A stretch of DNA of 64,000 bases from assembly GCF_014395225.1 (NCBI RefSeq), contig NZ_CP060723.1:6076001-6140000 (forward strand). The letters are read 5' to 3'. Below are positions 55,324 through 64,000 of this stretch, one piece after another. Position numbers and translations under genes: made by a program. A model generated the notes under the pieces. That model was not told where the DNA came from. It did not search any database and saw only the letters and a program-made list of their open reading frames with translations. The first letter of the stretch is position 1. Each line of letters begins with the position of its first letter. Origin of the DNA: Pedobacter roseus. Its GTDB lineage: Bacteria; Bacteroidota; Bacteroidia; Sphingobacteriales; Sphingobacteriaceae.

Positions 55324-55937
55324 TCAATGGGCTATAACATCACAAGTTTGTGTAAAAAATGATAGCGAAGATTTTCTATGACTAATGTCTTCAATAATGT
55401 TTTGTGTTACAGCATTATAGGTGCCTCCAAATAAAGATGGTACAGGATTATAAATCCGACTTTTTCTGAGTAGGTTACGAAGCTGATTTTCATTGCTTTC
55501 ATCACAGATTATTATTCCTTTATCTTTAACCGTTTTGCGTAAATAAGTATCATATCTGGAAAAAATCTGTTCCAAGCCAAGTTTTGGAAATTTAAAATAA
55601 GTGGGTGATCTGATTTTTTAAGACAGATGTTAAGGATTTTAGCATTGGAAAAAATGATCGGGATCTCATTTGCATAAAATTTTAACATGTTAATTCTATC
55701 ATATTTTTTTATTGCTTTATATGCGGGTGAACTGGTTCTAAAAATCTCCATAGCATGAAATTCTGTTTGAGGTTGAAGACCATAAGAGGCTTTTATATTA
55801 GCTCTAAGCGTTTTCAATAAATCAAGGCAGGTTTTCCAGTCTTCTTGGTCAATAATCAGGCCGGTAAGAATATAATGAGGTGATGAGTGTTGGCTATTGC
55901 CTGGATCTCCGCTTTCATCAACATACATGATATGCAT
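55324..55937 (-). pseudogene. DUF3800 protein, frameshifted at an A6 run (55560-55565)
   Basis: Two frames (55937 down to 55512, and 55575 down to 55324) form one DUF3800 protein of about 204 residues when one T is restored in the coding-strand T6 run. It then reads LAWNRFFSRYDTYLRKTVKDKGIIICDES. The N-terminus has the MYVDESGDPG motif with the acidic residues of the predicted RNase H-like fold. DUF3800 genes are common in accessory and defence-associated regions. The break is probably a homopolymer error, although slip-strand variation is possible. Confidence 0.75.
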
Positions 55938-56046
55938 ATACTTTGAGAGTTAGTTTATTATGTATATAAATCTAATAATTTCAGACGTATATTAATAATA
56001 CCTTTCGAACGGCATCAATATCACTCTTGGGACTTTACAATTTTCA

Positions 56047-56610
56047 TTAAACCGAAAACCTGCTTAAAGTTTCGCGCGAAACACCTAAATAGGAGGCCAG
56101 TAAAGATTTAGGTACCCTTTGGAACAACGCAGGGTATTGTTTTAACAATTGTTCGTAACGTTGTTGGGCATTGGAGGTGAGTAATGATAAAATGCGACGC
56201 TGAGATCCGATATGGCCAAAGTTTGCTTTCTGCAGGAAAAAATGCTCCATCTTTTGCAGGCCTGCACATAATTTACGGTAATCTTCAAGGGTAAAGCAGC
56301 ATACTTCGGTATCTTCCAGGCATTCTAAACTCATGGTTGCTTTGCTTTGAGTAAAATAGGCCAGGTAGTCGCTTTCCCACCAATCTTCCATGGCGAACGA
56401 AACGATATGCTGTTTCCCCGAATCGTCGGTATGCACCAGTTTTAAAAGTCCTGAAACTACAAAATAAGAGTATTTTACATGTTCTCCTTCCTGAATGAGG
56501 AACTGGTGTTTTTTGAATTTCCTGGTGATAAAATGCTTCTCTACAAAAGCAAATTCATCATCTGTTAATGGTACTATCTTTTCTATATGAGCTCTTAACT
56601 TGTGGTGCAT
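56047..56610 (-). CDS. Crp/Fnr-family transcriptional regulator
   Basis: The 187-residue protein has an N-terminal cyclic-nucleotide-binding-like beta-barrel (about 25-115, KHQFLIQEGEHVKYSYFVVSGLLKLVHTDDSGKQHIVSF) and a C-terminal helix-turn-helix (about 165-185, VPKSLLASYLGVSRETLSRFSV). The domain lacks the Arg/Ser cAMP contacts of Crp and the Fnr cysteines, as is usual in this Bacteroidetes subgroup. It is a single gene. The regulon is unknown. Confidence 0.92.
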   Translation of the reverse strand: MHHKLRAHIEKIVPLTDDEFAFVEKHFITRKFKKHQFLIQEGEHVKYSYFVVSGLLKLVHTDDSGKQHIVSFAMEDWWESDYLAYFTQSKATMSLECLEDTEVCCFTLEDYRKLCAGLQKMEHFFLQKANFGHIGSQRRILSLLTSNAQQRYEQLLKQYPALFQRVPKSLLASYLGVSRETLSRFSV

Positions 56611-57010
56611 GCTTGAGGGATAAAGATAAGGGGTATTTTTTATTTACCACTAAGGCAAGAAGATGCAATTAGGTTTTTTACTTGTATGTTAACTTCGGAC
56701 ATCGGTCTCCTGACTTTCAGACTCTTTACATTTTACATCATTTCTAACCATTAAGAAGTTAAGAAAATTAGGGTTTATTTATCCTCGGACATCGGTCTCC
56801 TGACTTTCGGACTTTTTACATTTTACATCATTTCCTCACCATTAAGAAGTTAAGAAAATTAAGGTTTATTTGTCTTTGGACCTCCGACCTCTGTCTCCGG
56901 ACTTTTCGGACTCTTTACATTTTACATCATTTCTGACCATTAAGAAGTTAAGAAAATTAAGGTTTATTTGTCTTCGGACCTCCGACCTCTTTCTCCGGAC
57001 TTTTCGGACT
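56611..57010. repeat. Tandem 91-98 bp intergenic repeat
   Basis: Three and a half units between about 56699 and 57010. TTAAGAAGTTAAGAAAATTA recurs at 56751, 56842 and 56940, with CTCCTGACTTTC or TCTCCGGACTTTTCGGACT and TTTACATTTTACATCATTTC between. A single copy of ACCATTAAGAAGTTAAGAAA also occurs at about 1157. No gene is seen. Confidence 0.75.
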
Positions 57011-57048
57011 AAAAAAAACGTCCCGATCTTGATCGGGACGTTTTTTTT
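57011..57048. terminator. Perfect palindromic terminator
   Basis: CGTCCCGATC-TT-GATCGGGACG flanked by A8 on the left and T8 on the right, immediately after the SusD stop. It can act in both directions. Confidence 0.9.
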
Positions 57049-58727
57049 CTAATAGCCTTTGGCCGATTGGGCCGCTTTTAAATTCGGGTTGCCATCTAAG
57101 GCTGCCTGAGGGTAAGGCATCAGTACAAATTTTGACTGCCATACACGTTCCTGCACGGGACTGTTGGTAATATCGTAAGTGGTTTTCATTACATCTTTAG
57201 CAATATTCCAGCGTCTGATGTCGAAGAAACGCTGACCTTCTGCTGCCAGTTCGATGCGGCGTTCCTGCTGAATGAAGGTCCTTAATTTTTCCTTCGTATT
57301 GTAAGTCGCCTGAACTACAGCTGGCATTCCGGCTCTGTCTCTGATGTCATCAAGCACGGCATAAATACTTGCATCCGGACCGCTTAGCTCATTTTTAGCT
57401 TCGGCATAGGCCAGAAGAATTTCGGCGTATCTGATGATCGGGAAATCCTGTGCGCCATCCCAATCATTTTGGGTAAAGGCGGGATCTACCAGTTTTTTAA
57501 AGTTGTAACCGGTTACACTGTTGTTTCCTCCACCTTTTCCCCACGAAAATTTATAACCACTATCAAACCGGCTCCAGGGTGTGCCAGGGAACAATATGCT
57601 TGCATAAAGTCTGGTATCGCGGTTTTTAAATTCATCTGCATAAGCTGCATTTGGGGTTCCGTTATTGTAATTGCTTGCCCTTGTAGCTGCACCAGGGGAG
57701 TAAACGGATTACCATTTTTGTCCCAGTAAGCATTTACCATTTCCTGTGTAGGGGTAATAGAACTCCATCCGCCTAAATTGCCCGGAGGAAATAAGGTTCT
57801 TAAACCGTTACCATATTCGTAAGAGGAATTGGTGATGTTCTGAGAAACCAGGATATTTTCTTTACTGGTTCCCTCGTTAATTTGCCAAAACTGTTGTTCG
57901 TAACTGGCTAAACCTTTATAAAATTTCTGTTTTTCAGCATCATTGGCAAAACTTACAAAAGTGCTAAAATCGTCCTGAGTATCGGCAGGTGCTAATGTAC
58001 CTACCCTGAACAACTGATAACCTGCACCCATTACTTTTTGCGCACTAGTAACCGCATCAGCATATTTGCCATATTGTAACTGTATCCTGGTTAAAATGGC
58101 CCAGGCCGCACCGCTGGTAATTCTTCCGGTTTCAACAGTTGAGCCACCCGGATAAGTTGCCGGAAGATCGGTAACTGCGCTTTGGATTTCAGCAATGGCA
58201 AAGTTAATCACCTCGGCCTCTGGCGTTGGTGCTACTCCGGTTTCATGCGGATCGCTATAGGCTACTTTTAATAATGGAACCGAACCGAATGTTCTGGCCA
58301 GATCGAAATAGGTTAATGCCCTTAAAACCCTGGCCTCGGCAATAAATCTTTTAATTAAATCGGCACCCATTGGGGTTTTGCTCACATTATCAAGAAAATA
58401 GTTGTACCTGCGGATATAAGTGTACCGGCTACCATAACCCTGATCGAGCGTGGCATTGATGTTACCTGCTGCAATAGCTGTGGCATTGCTTTCCCAGGGA
58501 TATTGGGCATAAGCATTGTCCGATCCGCCATCATCGTAGGCATTATTAAAAGCATTATTTAAATAGCCATAACAACCATTTAAGGCTAAAGTGGCATCTT
58601 TTTGTGATTTCCAGAAGGTGGTGTTCGAAGCCTGATCCTGTGGAACAAAATCAATTGCCGATTTTTTGCAGCTGCTTATAGCGAAGCTGGCAAAAGTTAA
58701 ACACGATATATATATTAATTTTTTCAT
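57049..58727 (-). pseudogene. SusD/RagB-family lipoprotein, frameshifted at a G4 run (57695-57698)
   Basis: The frame from 58727 runs to 57513 and the frame from 57594 to 57049. Restoring one base at 57695-57698 joins them as NPFTPPGAATRASNYNNGTPNAAYADEFKNRDTRLYA (positions about 340-376), giving about 559 residues. A lipobox ends in Cys20 (AISSCKK). The family pattern LRALTYFDLARTFGSVPL and the C-terminal FFDIRRWN are clear. It pairs with the SusC gene just upstream. Probably intact in the organism. Confidence 0.85.
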
Positions 58728-58739
58728 AAAAAGCTTTTA

Positions 58740-61700
58740 TTAAAGGGTAAGGTTAATACCGAACGAATAGGTTTTTAACTGTGGATAAGCTGCACGCTGA
58801 GAAGCAGCCTCCGGATCGAAATCCTTTAACCTTTTATCGCCACGGATGGTAAATGGATTATTGCTCGATGCATAAATCCTCAACCCCCTGATTTTAATTT
58901 TATCCAATACTGATTTTGGCAAGGTATAACCCAGGGTTAAAGATTTAATCCTCAAATAATCGGCATTGAACAGCCAGAAATCAGACTGCACCAGGTTCTG
59001 TGTATTGTCGCCAGATATTAAAACCCTTGGGTAAGCTGCATTTGGATTCGGGTTGCCGGGTGTCCATCTATCTAAAACATATTGTTTTGCACCAGCACCA
59101 TTAAAAAACGCCTGTGAGGCTTCGCTTTCCAGGTACACCTTAACATCACTTACGCCATTGGCTAAAACCGCGAAGTCGAAGTTTTTGTAATTGGCCGAAA
59201 AGTTAAGTCCGTAAATTAAGTAAGGCACATCATTGCCTGCAATTACACGGTCGTCGCCGTCAATTTTGTTGTCGCCATTTTGGTCTACATATTTAATATC
59301 ACCGGCTTTGGTTCCGTTTGCCTGAAAAGCATGCTGTGCAACTTCTGCATTGGTAGTGAATAAACCGTCGGATTGCAACATGTAAAATGAACCGATCGGT
59401 TGACCCACCCTATTAATATAGTATCCGCTTGGAGGAGTCTCTGAAGTACCGCCCAAATCTTCTACCTTATTCCAGATTTTGCTCAGGTTACCCCCGATTG
59501 AATATTTAAAATCGTTGATCTGTCCGTTGTAGGTTAACGAAAGTTCAAAACCCCTGTTCCTAACCGAACCCAGGTTAATAGAAGGATATTGGGTTTTGAG
59601 AGGGTCTGAATCACTTATTAAACCTGCCTCAGTTGGTATAGTTGGGTCTGGCAATAAAATGTCGTTGGTTAAACGGTCAAAGGCATCAACCTGTAGGCTC
59701 AGTTTTTTGAAAAGGTTAACATCTAAACCAATATTGGTCATGTTGATTTTTTCCCATGATAACCTTGGGTTATAAATTTTATTAGGGAAAACACCATCCT
59801 GTTTAGATTCGTCGAGGATAACCGCAGTTCCTGTTTTTAAACCATCAAAATAATCGTAATTGCCTACGTTGTTTACGTTACCCAGTTTACCCCAGGAAGC
59901 ACGAAGTTTCAGTTCCGAAATCCAGCCAATGTTTTTCATGAAATCTTCCTGCGAGATTCTCCATGCACCCGAAAATGATGGATATGCACCCCAGCGGTGG
60001 CCGGGAGCAAACTGAGAAGAAGCATCTAACCTAACACTGGCTTCGAATAAATAACGGTCGTTATATGCATAGTTAAACCTGCCGAATACCGATTCGAAAG
60101 CTTTTTGCTGTATACCGCCTGATGAGGTGGTGTTTAACGGATCGCTTGAACCGCCGTCGATGGCGTTAAGGTCATTACTTACAAAATTCTTACGGATGGT
60201 TTTAATCACCCTGGTGTTGTTGTTCTCGTAAGAAGCACCAGCCAATAACTTGGCATAATGTTTATCTATGGTTTTTTCGTAACTGGCGGTTGCCTGTGTT
60301 AACAAACGGCCGATATTTTGCCACTCTTCGGTAAGCTGGTTGGTGTTTACAGCCGTTCCGCTAAGTGGAGCACCGGTATTGAAATCCAAAATCGGATCAA
60401 TGGTGCTGATAAATGCACTGTTTACTGTATTGTAGAAATTGTAAGAAACCAAACCACTGATCTCTAAACCTTTTATCGGGGTATAAGTTCCGTTTAAATT
60501 ACCAATAAAACGGTTGGTGTTATATGAATTGCGACCACCTTCTTCCAGTTTTCTTACCGTATTGGTTGCGGCAAGTGTTCCATCTATTTTACCACCGTTC
60601 ATACTGCCCCAGTTACCATTGGTTTGTTTGTTTACCACCAATGGGGTAAGCCTGTTTAAACTGGTAAAATCGATCAATCCGTTCTCATTGTCGAAACCAT
60701 CACGGATAAATGAGATGTTGGTACCTACCTTAAATTTATCACTTACCTGGGTTTCGGTATTGGCCCTTAAAGAGTAGCGTGTTAAATCTTTCCCCGGAAC
60801 CAGTGAATTTTGGTTAAAATAGGCCCCGCTTAAATAATACCTGGTTTTATCACCGCCAGAAACATTAATGGCATGTTCCATTACCGGAGCTGTATTTTTT
60901 AAGGTTAACGCATACCAGTCATTATCCGGAAAACGGTCAGGATCTGACTGATTCTGGATCTTGGTTAAATCGCCTGCCGAGTAAACCGGAGCTTTACCAG
61001 CATTGGCAGCAGCCTCGTTACGTAGGGTAGCATAATCGTAAGCGCCAACCCAGCTTGGTAAAATTGTTGCCGATTGGATGCCGTAATAAGCATTATAATT
61101 AATGGTCATTTCGCCCTTTTTACCTCGTTTGGTGGTAATCAATACCACACCGTAGGCAGCCCTCGAACCATAAATGGCTGAAGCTGAAGCATCTTTCAGG
61201 ATGGAAATGTTTTCTACATCATTGGTATTGATGCGTGCAAAATCGCCTGAACTTACAATCACTCCATCTACTACGAAGAGCGGCTCTGAAGTACCTAAAT
61301 TACCGCGTCCACGTACATTGATGGTGCCAATATCGCCACCCACATCACCTGGTGTAGCTTTAATGGCCATACCGGGTACGGCGCCTTGCAAGGCATTGGT
61401 TAGCGAAGTAACCGGACGGTTTACAATGTTTTTGGTATCTACCGTATTTACTGATCCGGATAGATTTACCTTTTTCTGCGTACCATAACCCACTACCACC
61501 ACTTCGTTTAGCGATTTGGTAGAAGAAGTAAGCACTACATTTAATGTGGTTTTGCCATTAACAGGTACATCCTGTGGATCATAACCGATAAAAGAGATTG
61601 TTAAAATAGCATCTGCCGGAGCGCTGATTGAGAATTTACCGTCGGGTGTGGTACTTACAGCTGTGCTGGTTCCCTTAATCATTATGGTTGCACCTGGTAC

Positions 61701-61817
61701 AGTTCCTCCATCACTATCCTTTACAACGCCTGTAATTTTTACCTGCGCAAAGGCTAAAAGAGAGAACATTAAAAACAAGCCGGTTAGAAGGGCTTGCCTT
61801 TTTTTTAATTTGTTCAT
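58740..61817 (-). CDS. SusC/RagA-family TonB-linked receptor
   Basis: The 1025-residue protein has a signal peptide ending LLAFAQ (about 20-25) and a CarboxypepD_reg domain (ITGVVKDSDGGTVPGATIMI). The plug has SLNEVVVVGYGTQKKVNLSGSV and ISILKDASASAIYGSRAAYGVVLITT (positions about 205-230, partly quoted), followed by a barrel ending GINLTL. This is the canonical glycan or nutrient importer that works with the SusD-like lipoprotein 12 bp downstream. Its promoter region is shared with the divergent SulP gene and holds two copies of a 20-bp motif. Confidence 0.95.
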   Translation of the reverse strand: MNKLKKRQALLTGLFLMFSLLAFAQVKITGVVKDSDGGTVPGATIMIKGTSTAVSTTPDGKFSISAPADAILTISFIGYDPQDVPVNGKTTLNVVLTSSTKSLNEVVVVGYGTQKKVNLSGSVNTVDTKNIVNRPVTSLTNALQGAVPGMAIKATPGDVGGDIGTINVRGRGNLGTSEPLFVVDGVIVSSGDFARINTNDVENISILKDASASAIYGSRAAYGVVLITTKRGKKGEMTINYNAYYGIQSATILPSWVGAYDYATLRNEAAANAGKAPVYSAGDLTKIQNQSDPDRFPDNDWYALTLKNTAPVMEHAINVSGGDKTRYYLSGAYFNQNSLVPGKDLTRYSLRANTETQVSDKFKVGTNISFIRDGFDNENGLIDFTSLNRLTPLVVNKQTNGNWGSMNGGKIDGTLAATNTVRKLEEGGRNSYNTNRFIGNLNGTYTPIKGLEISGLVSYNFYNTVNSAFISTIDPILDFNTGAPLSGTAVNTNQLTEEWQNIGRLLTQATASYEKTIDKHYAKLLAGASYENNNTRVIKTIRKNFVSNDLNAIDGGSSDPLNTTSSGGIQQKAFESVFGRFNYAYNDRYLFEASVRLDASSQFAPGHRWGAYPSFSGAWRISQEDFMKNIGWISELKLRASWGKLGNVNNVGNYDYFDGLKTGTAVILDESKQDGVFPNKIYNPRLSWEKINMTNIGLDVNLFKKLSLQVDAFDRLTNDILLPDPTIPTEAGLISDSDPLKTQYPSINLGSVRNRGFELSLTYNGQINDFKYSIGGNLSKIWNKVEDLGGTSETPPSGYYINRVGQPIGSFYMLQSDGLFTTNAEVAQHAFQANGTKAGDIKYVDQNGDNKIDGDDRVIAGNDVPYLIYGLNFSANYKNFDFAVLANGVSDVKVYLESEASQAFFNGAGAKQYVLDRWTPGNPNPNAAYPRVLISGDNTQNLVQSDFWLFNADYLRIKSLTLGYTLPKSVLDKIKIRGLRIYASSNNPFTIRGDKRLKDFDPEAASQRAAYPQLKTYSFGINLTL

Positions 61818-61918
61818 GGTTATTTGTTTTGTTAGTTAATAGTTTATTTGCCGGCTTTTGAACGGCTGAAGCCGTAATTTAGAAATGAAAGCAGGTGCGG
61901 TCAAATAAATGAAGGGTC

Positions 61919-61938
61919 AAACTCCACGCAAACGTTTG
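61919..61938. promoter_or_regulatory. 20-bp operator-like motif, copy 1
   Basis: AAACTCCACGCAAACGTTTG contains the palindrome CAAACGTTTG. It lies 102 bp upstream of the susC start on the minus strand. Copy 2 is at 62138-62157. Confidence 0.55.
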
Positions 61939-62137
61939 TGGCAATGTGAAATGTAGTTCCGGAGGAAAATAAGGCCGAAAAAGACGTGTTGATGGCATTA
62001 AGAAATGTAAAAGTGACAATTAATAGCTTGTTACCAGATTTACAAATGCTAAAATAAGCAGACTCAGGGTCTTATAATGACTACATGCCCGTTCAAAATA
62101 TCAATTAATCGGGGCTTAAAAATAATGATGCCCGGTA

Positions 62138-62157
62138 AAACTCCGCGCAACCGTTTG
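62138..62157. promoter_or_regulatory. 20-bp operator-like motif, copy 2
   Basis: AAACTCCGCGCAACCGTTTG differs from copy 1 at two positions. It lies 152 bp upstream of the sulP start. The 491-bp region 61818-62308 holds no gene. Confidence 0.55.
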
Positions 62158-62308
62158 ATTAGTGGTATAATTAAGATGGGTTATAAATTCATTTGCTACA
62201 CTAACCGCAGCCATAATCTGCTCCGGTTTAGGTTGGTGAATAAGATTAATTTAAACATTATATTATAATAAAACCGGATATTTGCCCGCTTTAAATATTC
62301 TACTATAA

Positions 62309-63844
62309 ATGAAACCCTATCTGCAGCTTTTCGATTTTTCGAAGAAAATTAACTATAAAACTGAAATTCTGGCAGGTCTAACGGTGGCCATGACGATGAT
62401 TCCCGAATCACTTTCTTTTGCCATTTTAGCTGGTTTTCCGCCCTTAACAGGCTTATACGCCGCTTTTATTATGGGTTTGGTTACCGCTTTACTGGGTGGC
62501 AGACCAGGTTTGGTTTCTGGTGGGGCAGGGGCAACCGTAATTGTGCTTATTGCCTTGATGAAAACGCAGGGTTTGGAATATGTTTTTGCGGCGGTGGCAT
62601 TGGCAGGAGCAATCCAGATTTTGGTGGGGCTGTTTAAACTGGGCAAATTTGTAAGGCTTGTTCCGCAACCGGTGATGTTTGGTTTTGTGAACGGTTTGGC
62701 TGTGATTATTTTCATGTCGCAGTTAGAACATTTTAAAACCCTCGTTAATGGCCGTGTGGAATGGCTGAGCGGTATTCCTTTATACATTATGCTGGCGCTG
62801 GTTTTACTTACAGTAGCCATCGTTATTATTCTTCCTAAAATAACTAAAGCTGTTCCGTCTTCACTGGTAGCCATTATTGTGGTTTTTCTGGTGGTACTCT
62901 GCTTTGGTATCGATACCAAACTGGTGCGGAATATTGCCTCTGTAGATGGTGGTTTCCCGCCCTTTCATATTCCCCGTGTGCCGTTAAACTTCGAAATGTT
63001 TAAAATCATTTTCCCTTATTCGCTCATTATGGCCGGGGTAGGCTTAACAGAAGGACTACTCACTTTAAACCTGGTTGATGAAATTACCGAAACCAAGGGT
63101 AACCGGAACCGGGAGAGTATTGCGCAGGGAATTGCCAATATGTTAAACGGTTTTTTTACCGGTATGGGCGGTTGTCCGATGATTGCGCAAACGCTGGTAA
63201 ACCTTTCGGCAGGAGCGAGGGCCAGGCTCTCAGGAATTATAGCTGCTTTAACCATATTGCTGATCATTTTAATCGGTGCGCCGGTGATTGATCGTGTACC
63301 GATGGCGGCATTGGTAGGGGTAATGATGATGGTAGCCATTGGCACCTTCGAATGGATGAGTTTTAGGGTAATCAATAAAATGCCTAAGCAGGATATTATT
63401 ATTGGCATTTTAGTGGCCGTAATTACCGTTTGGCTACACAACCTTGCGCTGGCCGTATTGATAGGCGTTATTATTTCGGCGCTTGTTTTTGCATGGCAAA
63501 GCTCTAAACGGATAAAGGCCAGTCAATACATTGATGCCGATGGCGTAAAACACTATGAAATATTTGGTCCGTTGTTTTTTGGCTCCGTGGCCAATTTTAA
63601 CGAACTCTTCGATGTAGCTAAAGATCCTGCAACGGTAACTGTCGATTTTAAAAATAGCAGGGTTTTCGATATGTCGGGTATTGATGCGTTAAACAAACTC
63701 ACCGAGCGATACCGGGCAGCCAACAAAAAACTATTGTTAAAGCACCTTAGCGACGATTGCAGGCACCTGCTTAAAAATGCAGACGAAATTATCCAGGTAA
63801 ATATTATCGAAGACCCGACTTACCGTGTAGCTACCGAAAGATAA
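62309..63844 (+). CDS. SulP-family anion transporter with STAS domain
   Basis: The 511-residue protein starts with the SulP core: ILAGLTVAMTMIPESLSFAILAGFPPLTGLYAAF (about 20-53, sulfate-permease signature region), then GLVSGGAGATVIVL. About 12-14 helices follow, then a cytoplasmic STAS domain (about 400-505) with TVDFKNSRVFDMSGIDALNKL. Substrates of the family include sulfate, bicarbonate and other small anions. It is divergent from a SusC gene and may share its operators. An anion-exchange role tied to the import system is possible. Confidence 0.92.
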   Translation: MKPYLQLFDFSKKINYKTEILAGLTVAMTMIPESLSFAILAGFPPLTGLYAAFIMGLVTALLGGRPGLVSGGAGATVIVLIALMKTQGLEYVFAAVALAGAIQILVGLFKLGKFVRLVPQPVMFGFVNGLAVIIFMSQLEHFKTLVNGRVEWLSGIPLYIMLALVLLTVAIVIILPKITKAVPSSLVAIIVVFLVVLCFGIDTKLVRNIASVDGGFPPFHIPRVPLNFEMFKIIFPYSLIMAGVGLTEGLLTLNLVDEITETKGNRNRESIAQGIANMLNGFFTGMGGCPMIAQTLVNLSAGARARLSGIIAALTILLIILIGAPVIDRVPMAALVGVMMMVAIGTFEWMSFRVINKMPKQDIIIGILVAVITVWLHNLALAVLIGVIISALVFAWQSSKRIKASQYIDADGVKHYEIFGPLFFGSVANFNELFDVAKDPATVTVDFKNSRVFDMSGIDALNKLTERYRAANKKLLLKHLSDDCRHLLKNADEIIQVNIIEDPTYRVATER

Positions 63845-64000
63845 TTTAAATTGCTCATCATTCGCCTTCCTAACTTGTCCGCCGGGCACGCAATCATTTG
63901 TAATATTAATTCTATGTTAATCATAACGCACATGGCTATTGCCTGGTGTTATCTCATTGTGCTGAAAAACCCTGCTTAAAATGATTTTTGCTAAAACGTT
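63845..64000. other. Window end, no gene seen
   Basis: About 156 bp follow the sulP stop. They hold only a 21-codon frame starting at 63914 with no supporting signal. Confidence 0.4.

Overview
The window looks like a chromosomal segment of a Pedobacter-like member of the Sphingobacteriaceae (Bacteroidetes). The evidence is three SusC/SusD outer-membrane pairs plus an Oar-like TonB receptor, carotenoid genes, promoters of the Bacteroidetes type (TTTG, about 19 nt, TAnnTTTG), and intergenic regions filled with short palindromic and tandem repeats. No phage, insertion sequence or CRISPR array was found. Five genes are interrupted by a single-base indel in or beside a homopolymer, so the assembly is probably indel-prone and these genes may be intact in the cell.

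Layout. 1-2.5 kb: carotenoid genes (phytoene desaturase, cut by the window edge, and a CrtYcd-type lycopene cyclase). 2.9-8.1 kb: a small cytochrome b5-domain protein, an AraC regulator, and a divergent TolC/HlyD/MFS drug-efflux operon. 8.2-9.4 kb: a PfkB-family kinase and tRNA-Asn. 10.2-23.7 kb: a sulfur-themed operon. It starts with a canonical promoter and a 33-residue leader peptide ending Met-Cys-Cys-Cys, then SusC/SusD, a secreted S51 peptidase, two tandem DoxX-like membrane proteins, a c-type cytochrome, a SoxC/SorA-like molybdopterin sulfite or sulfane dehydrogenase, a FAD oxidoreductase and a YeiH-type sulfate exporter. 23.8-29.3 kb: small housekeeping and stress genes, including an autoregulated ArsR/SRPBCC/DoxX/DUF1801 operon.

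29.6-43 kb: an Oar-like TonB receptor behind an 11-bp-periodic TTAA array, then a second theme. An XRE-cupin regulator, an alkaline-phosphatase-superfamily hydrolase, a DUF5690 transporter, a TIGR03364 FAD oxidoreductase (a family tied to aminophosphonate catabolism) and a SusC/SusD pair form a plausible phosphonate-acquisition island. A 13-bp palindrome occurs upstream of two of its genes. A second tRNA-Asn copy with a duplicated promoter and leader follows.

43-57 kb is accessory DNA: orphan hypotheticals, a frameshifted zinc peptidase, a TonB-plug-like chimera, tandem repeat arrays with 21-bp and about 91-bp periods, and a 583-residue protein that reads as a ricin beta-trefoil / Cry-toxin-domain-I / jacalin-like pore-forming toxin. 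An SDR/AraC pair, a stand-alone small RNA candidate, a DUF3800 gene and a Crp/Fnr regulator follow. 57-63.8 kb holds a third SusC/SusD pair divergent from a SulP anion transporter. The region between them carries two copies of a 20-bp operator-like motif.

The best candidates for undescribed biology are the polycysteine leader peptide with its sulfur operon, the ricin/endotoxin/jacalin toxin, and the phosphonate-like SusCD island.
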